Source of the DNA: Bacteroidota bacterium
Lineage (GTDB): Bacteria > Bacteroidota > Bacteroidia > Chitinophagales > Chitinophagaceae
Reading direction: 5' to 3'
DNA length: 6,997 bases
NCBI GenBank assembly: GCA_023386395.1
Contig: JAEWJV010000090.1
Span: 1 to 6,997, forward strand
Shown: positions 5,986 to 6,997 of the stretch, piece by piece
How the letters are laid out: every line of letters starts with the position of its first letter
Numbering within the stretch: position 1 is the stretch's first letter
Notes under the pieces: model-generated
Database searches by the model: none
What the model saw: the letters and a program-made list of their open reading frames with translations, nothing else
What the model was told of the DNA's origin: nothing
Program-made: the position numbers and the translations under genes

Positions 5986-6997
5986 TTATTTGCCGTGTAT
6001 AATTTTTAACCTGTTTAATACAAAGTTCTTCCCGTTTTCAAAGAAAAGCTGTTCTGCAAATTGTTTAACATCAAATTTTTTGGGCAACTGCACTTCGCGT
6101 TTATTGGCTTTGGCAAAAGCTTTGAAATTATCAATGAACTGTTTCTTAAACTTATCCAGGAAGTTCATAGACGGGCAGCACCAAACTGGGTTAATAATGC
6201 CATCAAAATCTGAACCTATGCAAATTTGTGTAAGTGCTTTATTTACATCTGGCGTTTGCTGTGCAAGCTTTATAAAATGCAGCACATGCTGCATAAAATG
6301 GCAAAGATGATAAAAGCCAAGCTTTGGATTCACAATACCGCCATCCACTACTTCCTGTGTGCTTATGCAATAGCTGTTATTCATTTTGCTGCCAATTACA
6401 GGCTTCGTTAAATAAACATCTTTTTCTGCATTGGATATATACTCTTCTTCTTCACTTATTATTTCATAAGATGCATTGTTTGTATTGGCTTCTGCATAAC
6501 CCAAAATCCTTTTGTCCAGGTTAAGGCCTATCATGCCGCCCGAATAAATAACAGCCAGTATATCTTCATCGTATAAATTAATACTGCTGGGGTTAAAGGC
6601 CAGCATAAAATCAAGCATGCCATATTTCTTTGGTTTGCCCCAGTTTATACGGCTGTAATTTTTTCCTGCAACAGGTTCAATTGTTATATAATCCGGGATG
6701 TCGGCATAAGAAATACCGGCAAAGCCTGCATGTGTGCACACCAATGGCTGTAGGATATTTTTAAAGTCATCTCTTTTGCGTAAATCTTCAATCAGCATGC
6801 GGCGTGTGGCAAGGCTTTGATGTTTTATATCAACAATAATATTATGTTCATAACAATGGTGGAGTATATCAATGCCATCTTGCGAAAAGCGATTACCTGT
6901 AGGGCGGAAATCTTCATTTGAAACAAACTGGATACCGTACGCCTTGTTAATAAAAGGATATTGTTCAAGGTGCGTTATATTAATTGAAATAATGGGG
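5986..6997 (-). CDS. Peptidase M19 (membrane dipeptidase)-like metal hydrolase, partial (5' end beyond right edge)
   Basis: 336 C-terminal residues are visible. The frame is open through the right edge, so the ATG at 6798 is internal. M19 enzymes are amidohydrolase-fold TIM barrels with two zinc ions that cleave dipeptides, including D-amino-acid ones. Matches to known catalytic positions (visible-fragment numbering) are as follows. VDIKHQS has His59, aligning with human dipeptidase His198. CTHAG has His89, aligning with His219. GGMIGLNL is a barrel strand. IGSDFDG (260-266) aligns with the GGDFDG motif holding Asp288. The other metal ligands (HxD and the bridging Glu) would lie upstream, outside the window. 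The spacing from His89 to the SDFDG motif is about 105 residues longer than in human DPEP1, with acidic and Asn-rich insert sequence, so this is a divergent subfamily. I see no obvious signal peptide because the start is missing. It converges on tag with a 15-base gap. The superfamily call is fairly firm; substrate and dipeptidase activity are not established. Confidence 0.75.
   Translation of the reverse strand, partial: PIISINITHLEQYPFINKAYGIQFVSNEDFRPTGNRFSQDGIDILHHCYEHNIIVDIKHQSLATRRMLIEDLRKRDDFKNILQPLVCTHAGFAGISYADIPDYITIEPVAGKNYSRINWGKPKKYGMLDFMLAFNPSSINLYDEDILAVIYSGGMIGLNLDKRILGYAEANTNNASYEIISEEEEYISNAEKDVYLTKPVIGSKMNNSYCISTQEVVDGGIVNPKLGFYHLCHFMQHVLHFIKLAQQTPDVNKALTQICIGSDFDGIINPVWCCPSMNFLDKFKKQFIDNFKAFAKANKREVQLPKKFDVKQFAEQLFFENGKNFVLNRLKIIHGK

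Noticed and set aside
6796..6798. ATG at 6798 as the start of the M19-like gene
   Set aside because: The frame stays open for 66 more codons to the window edge and contains the conserved VDIKHQS metal-ligand motif upstream of this Met, so the Met is internal.

Overview
The window reads as Bacteroidota chromosome, probably a Chitinophagaceae-like organism. This is inferred from the SusC/SusD pair, A-rich translation starts without Shine-Dalgarno sequences, moderate G+C, and the style of the Tag protein. It holds four protein genes, two of them cut by the window edges. I saw no RNA gene, insertion sequence or CRISPR array.

Left part (1-4896, minus strand): a two-gene outer-membrane nutrient uptake operon. 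susC comes first (1636-4896, complete, 1086 residues) and encodes a TonB-dependent transporter. After an 11-base gap comes susD (start at 1624, running off the left edge), which encodes a surface lipoprotein that captures the substrate. Together they form the standard lid-and-barrel complex that imports glycans or other oligomers using TonB energy. No glycoside hydrolase, peptidase or regulator of the locus is visible, so the substrate cannot be told. SusC has no N-terminal STN signalling domain, so the usual anti-sigma/ECF control through the transporter is not expected.

Middle (4897-5430): a gene-free, A+T-rich divergent intergenic region of about 530 bases, dense in dyad symmetries. These include a 16-base inverted repeat framing a 140-base block, a perfect 7+7 palindrome inside that block, a 24-base imperfect palindrome beside it, and two dyads closer to susC. 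This is the least explained part of the window. A regulatory region or a small repeat element are both possible.

Right part: tag (5431-5970, plus), a DNA-3-methyladenine glycosylase I with zinc-binding and catalytic residues in place. It is followed after 15 bases by the convergent 3' end of a divergent peptidase M19 (membrane dipeptidase)-like metal hydrolase (5986 to the right edge, minus). Its N-terminal part lies outside the window, and it carries about 100 residues more than human renal dipeptidase between two conserved motifs. The repair gene and the hydrolase have no evident functional link to the uptake operon.

I do not see clear evidence of a new biological system. The best leads are the dyad-rich intergenic region and the enlarged M19-like enzyme.
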